This document shows positions 60,400 through 64,000 of a stretch of DNA of 64,000 bases, piece after piece (the stretch's first letter is position 1; each line of letters opens with the position of its first letter). The notes under the pieces were generated by a model that saw only the letters and a list, made by a program, of their open reading frames with translations, did not search any database and was not told the origin of the DNA. The DNA lies in the NCBI RefSeq assembly GCF_042477335.2, contig NC_091262.1, forward strand, positions 71,596,001-71,660,000. The letters run 5' to 3'. The translations under genes were made by a program, and so were the position numbers. Source of the DNA: Ovis canadensis (Eukaryota > Chordata > Mammalia > Artiodactyla > Bovidae).

Positions 60400-60540
60400 A
60401 GGATTGTCTTCCCCACTATGATACTGGCTCCATGAAAGCTGTGATTTGTGTCATACATGTTCATGACATTATCCCCAGTGCCTACAACAGTGTTTGGCAT
60501 ATGATAGGTACTCAGTAAGTATCTGCTGAATCAATAAGTG
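60400..60540 (+). repeat. L2 3' end
   Basis: CATTATCCCCAGTGCCTACAAC...TTTGGCATATGATAGGTACTCAGTAAGTATCTGCTGAATCAA matches the L2 3' terminus pattern. Confidence 0.65.
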
Positions 60541-60675
60541 AACAGTATAAAAATATGAATGTTTGATTGACCACAAATTAGGTTAAGTTTTATGGGGGTT
60601 TCTAGTGAATCTAAAAAAATTTTTATTAAAAATAAAATATTAGCATAAATATGACAAATTAAGATTTGATGGCAG

Positions 60676-60806
60676 TGAAAGTGAAAGTCGCTCAGTCGTG
60701 TTCGACTCTGTGACCCCCATAGACTTTACAGTCCATGGAATTCTCCAGGCCAGAATACTGGAGTGGGTCTCCTGCATTTCAGGCAGATTCTTTACTAGCT
60801 AAGCCA
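60676..60806 (-). repeat. Bov-tA SINE, antisense, internally deleted
   Basis: Antisense body joined early to the head (GAGTGGGTCTCCTGCATTTC). Flanked by a perfect TTGATGGCAG at 60666-60675 and 60807-60816. Confidence 0.92.
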
Positions 60807-60816
60807 TTGATGGCAG

Positions 60817-61092
60817 TTGCTGCTGCTGCTGCTAAGTTGCTTCAGTAATGTCCGATCTGTGTGACCCCGTAGACGGCAGCCCACCAGGCTCGCCTGTCCC
60901 TGGGATTCTCTAGGCAAGAATACTGGAGTAGGTTGCCATTTCCTTCTCCAATGCATGAAAGTGAAAAGTGAAAATGAAGTTGCTCAGTCGTGTCCAACTC
61001 TTAGCGACCCCATAGACTGCAGCCTACTAGGCTCCTCCGTCCATGGGATTTTTCCAGGCAAGAGTACTGGAGTGGGGTGCCGTTGCCTCTCC
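60817..61092 (-). repeat. BOV-A2 SINE, antisense
   Basis: Starts with a (TGC)n tract and has two antisense Bov-A monomers. The left flank is TTGATGGCAG (60807-60816), the right flank TTGCTGGCAG (61093-61102). Confidence 0.92.
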
Positions 61093-61102
61093 TTGCTGGC
61101 AG

Positions 61103-61867
61103 TGGGCAGAGGCAGAATTAGTGTTTATGGCACTAATTTTCTTTATATTTCTTTGCTGAGAATACTTCATTAAACAATACCAGCACCAAAAAGCTTGGAG
61201 AAGATTTTTCAGAACATTATAGCATTGAAATTAAGGGAAAAAGGAGTTTCAAAAATGAGTAGGGAGATATTTGATATGTGGAATTAGTCACCAAGAGATA
61301 AGATACTTTTAATTGACTATTAGGAAATTATTAGTAACTACTGAAAGAACCTGTTTCAGCAAGGAGATTGATAATGGATTGGATGCTGAGAAAATGGAGG
61401 CAGTGGGTGGGAAAATGGAGATCAGTTATTCAGTGATGACAAGTACACCATTTCCAGGATGTAAAATTTATTCATGTCTGTGAGCACAATGGAATAATCC
61501 ATTGAAAAAATATAGACTTAAAATGCTGGAAAGAGAGGATGATTAATGGCAGCATTTATAATTAGAGGTATAGATTAAGAAGAAAAGGGCACTTCAACTG
61601 GCAGTGTAGCGGGGCACTACCTCTGAAATAGAAGAACAGAGAGAGAGAAAGGTTAATATTGATCAGTGGAGATAAGGAAATATGAAGGAGTTCATATTTG
61701 TTTCTTTGAAGCAGTAAGTCAGGCCATCTGACTAAGGGATATGGTTCAGTTTATTGAATTAGCCCAATGGACATGTTAGAGGCTGAACTTGTAAAAGCCT
61801 AGGTTGATAATTAGGGTATCAGTAACATGGGTGATTAACTGAAGCAACAGATACTAAGACAAGGTGA
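61103..61867. other. No feature seen
   Basis: Unique AT-rich sequence without a recognised repeat or exon. Confidence 0.4.
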
Positions 61868-63437
61868 TAAGAATACACAGAAGAACTATACAAAAAAAGA
61901 TCTTAATGATCCAGATAACCATGATGGTGAGATCACTCACCTAGAGCCAGACATCCTGGAGTCTGAAGTCAGGGGGCCTTAGGGAGCACCACTACAAACA
62001 AAGCTAGTGGACATCATAGATTCCAGCTGAGCTGTTTTCCAAACCTAAAAGATGATGCTGTGAATGTGCTGCATGCAATATGCCAGCAAATTTGGAAAAC
62101 TCAGCAGTGGCCACGGGACTGGAAAAGGTCAGTTTTATTCCAATACTAAAGAAAGACAATGCCAAAGAATGTTTAAGCTACCACACAATTGCACTCAACT
62201 CACATGCTAGCAAAGTAATGCTCAAAAATTTCCAAGCGAGGCTTCAACAGTACATGAACTGAAAATTTCCAGATGTTCAAGCTGGATTTAGAAAAGTCAC
62301 AGGAACCAGAGATCAAATTGCCAACATCCTCTGGATCACAGAAAAAGCAAGCGAGTTCCAGAACAAGATCTACTTCTGCTTTATTGACTGTTTTATTGAC
62401 TATGAGCCTTTGACTTCATGGATCACAACAAACAGTGGAAAATTCTTAAAGAGATGGGAATACCAGACCACCTGACCTGCTTCTTGAGAAATCTGTATGC
62501 AGGTCAAGAAACAACAGTTAGAACTGGACATGGAACAACAGACTGGTTCCAAATTGGGAAAGGAGTACATCAAGGCTGTATGTTGTCACCGTGCTTATTT
62601 AACTTATATGCAGAGTACACCATGAGAAATGCTGGGCTGGATGAAGCACAAGCTGGAATCAAGATTGTTGGGAGAAATATCAAGAACCTCAGATATGCAG
62701 ATGACACCACCCTTATGGCAAAACGTGAAGAAGAGCTAAAGAACCTCTTGATGAAAGTGAAAGAGGAGAGTGAGAAAGTTGGCTGAAAACTCAACATTCA
62801 GAAAGCTAAGATCATGGCATCCGGTCCCATGTCTTCGTGGCAAATAGATGGGGAAACAATGGAAACAGTGACAAACTTTATTTTTTTGGGCTCCCAAATC
62901 AGTGTAGATGGTGACTGCAGCCATGAAATTAAAAGACACTTGCTCCTTGGAAGAAAAGTTATGACCAACCTAGATAGCATATTGAAAATCAGAGACATTG
63001 CTTTGCTGACAAAGGTCCATCTAGTCAAGGCTGTGGTCTTTCCAGTGGTCATGTATAGATGTGAGAGTTGGACCATAAAGAAGGCTGAGCATGGAACAAT
63101 TGATGCTTTTGAACTGTGGTGTCAAAGAAGAGTCTTTAGAGTCCCTTGGACTGCAAGGGGATCCAACTAGTCCATCCTAAAGGAAATCAGTCCTGAATAT
63201 TCTTTGGCCATCTGATATGGAGCAGACTCATTGGAAAATACCCTGACTCTGGGAAAGACTGAAGGCAGGAGGAGAAGGGGACGACAGAGGATGAGATGGT
63301 TGGATGACATCACCGACTTGATGGACATGAGTTTGAGCAAGCTCCAGGAGTTGGTTATGGACAACGAAGCCTGGCATGCTGCAGTCCATGGGGTTGCAGA
63401 GAGTTGGACATGACTGAGTGACTGAACTGACTAAACA
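61868..63437 (+). mobile_element. BovB LINE, 5'-truncated, RT to 3' end
   Basis: Starts near AGAATACACAGAAGAACTATAC in the linker, continues through RT (YADD intact in LRYADDTTLMAKRE near 62690-62730) to the C-terminal domain and GACTGAACTGAC end. A short tandem duplication, TTTATTGACTGTTTTATTGACTA, at about 62380-62402 and several frameshifts break the frame. Confidence 0.92.
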
Positions 63438-63639
63438 TGGATGATTTAAGGCTTTGAGGGGTCTGAAACAGTTGAAACTAACTTTAACAAAATGATACAC
63501 TTGAGTGGCTTGGACAGTAATGCAAAAAAAAAAAAAAAAGCAAACACTCATATGTGCCAGTGACTCTTCTAGATTATCCTATATCATTTTTTTAATCCTA
63601 TATCATTTAACAACAGGGATTGTTGTAGATCCTTTGTTT

Positions 63640-64000
63640 CAAAAATTCTATTGAAGTGTGGGTGATTTACAGTGTTGTGTTTAATTTCTGCTATATAGTA
63701 AAGTGATTCAGTTATATATTCTTTTCCATTATGGTTTATCACAGGATATTGAATAGAATTCCCTGCGCTATACAATAGTAGGACCTTATGGTTTATTCAT
63801 CCTACATATAACAGTTTGCATCTGTTAATCCCAAACTCCCAGTCCTTCCTTCTCCCACCCTCTTCCCCTTAGCGATCACAAGTCTATTCTCTATATCTAA
63901 ATCTGCTTTTGTTTTGTAGATATGTTCATCTGTGTCATATAGTCAATTCCACACATAAGTGATATCATATGAAATTGTCTCTTTCTGACTTACTTCACTT
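63640..64000 (-). mobile_element. L1 3' end, antisense, continuing off the right edge
   Basis: Antisense L1 3' UTR (AAAGTGATTCAGTTATATATTC; TTAATCCCAAACTCCCAGTCC; CACATAAGTGATATCATATG). Preceded by an A-run at 63523-63539 and unique sequence. Confidence 0.8.

Noticed and set aside
1-64000. CRISPR arrays, operons, toxin-antitoxin modules or other prokaryotic systems
   Set aside because: Dispersed repeats here are retrotransposons, there are no regularly spaced direct repeats with unique spacers, and splice signals and SINEs show vertebrate nuclear DNA.

Overview
This window is ruminant (bovid) nuclear DNA, and most of it is transposable elements. The diagnosis rests on many copies of the BovB (RTE-clade) LINE, its derived SINEs (Bov-tA and BOV-A2), tRNA-derived CHR-type SINEs and ruminant L1. 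BovB together with Bov-tA/BOV-A2 is characteristic of ruminants; I cannot separate cattle, buffalo, sheep or goat from this sequence alone.

I can support one protein-coding gene. It is a small two-exon gene on the + strand (coding 8845-8964 and 9577-9669) that I read as COX8C, the third isoform of cytochrome c oxidase subunit 8. Its first exon lies in a CpG island (about 8560-9300), it has a consensus donor and acceptor in phase 0, and a polyadenylation signal follows at 9875. In human, COX8C lies inside an early intron of UNC79, so the rest of the window is probably UNC79 intron. I recognised no UNC79 exon here.

Layout. 1-8450: the end of an ERV LTR at the left edge, BovB and SINE copies, old L1, a MIR, a second ERV-type LTR (about 3941-4509), and a BovB that landed inside an older Bov-tA just upstream of the COX8C island. 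8450-9900: COX8C. 9900-18200: mostly old or unique DNA with scattered SINEs and L2. 18222-21760: a nearly full-length antisense BovB carrying two nested SINEs. 22030-22280: a candidate retrocopy of an mRNA 3' end. 24690-25480: an old LTR. 25499-33699: a near full-length antisense L1 with target-site duplications (TSDs). 34300-36460: old L1 split by a BovB with a perfect TSD. 40809-46931: a sense L1 with a 15-bp TSD and several internal deletions. 50150-52370: old L1 with a tiny inverted L1 insertion. 53728-63437: a dense BovB cluster that includes an element with a clean internal inversion. 63640-64000: an L1 3' end running off the right edge.

The BovB and L1 reading frames are all broken, so no autonomous retrotransposon in the window looks active. 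I found no CRISPR, operon, tRNA, rRNA or novel enzymatic system. The most informative observations concern COX8C and its repeat-bounded promoter, and several instructive retrotransposition scars: a reused target site, twin-priming, an internal inversion, and inverted BovB pairs able to fold as RNA.
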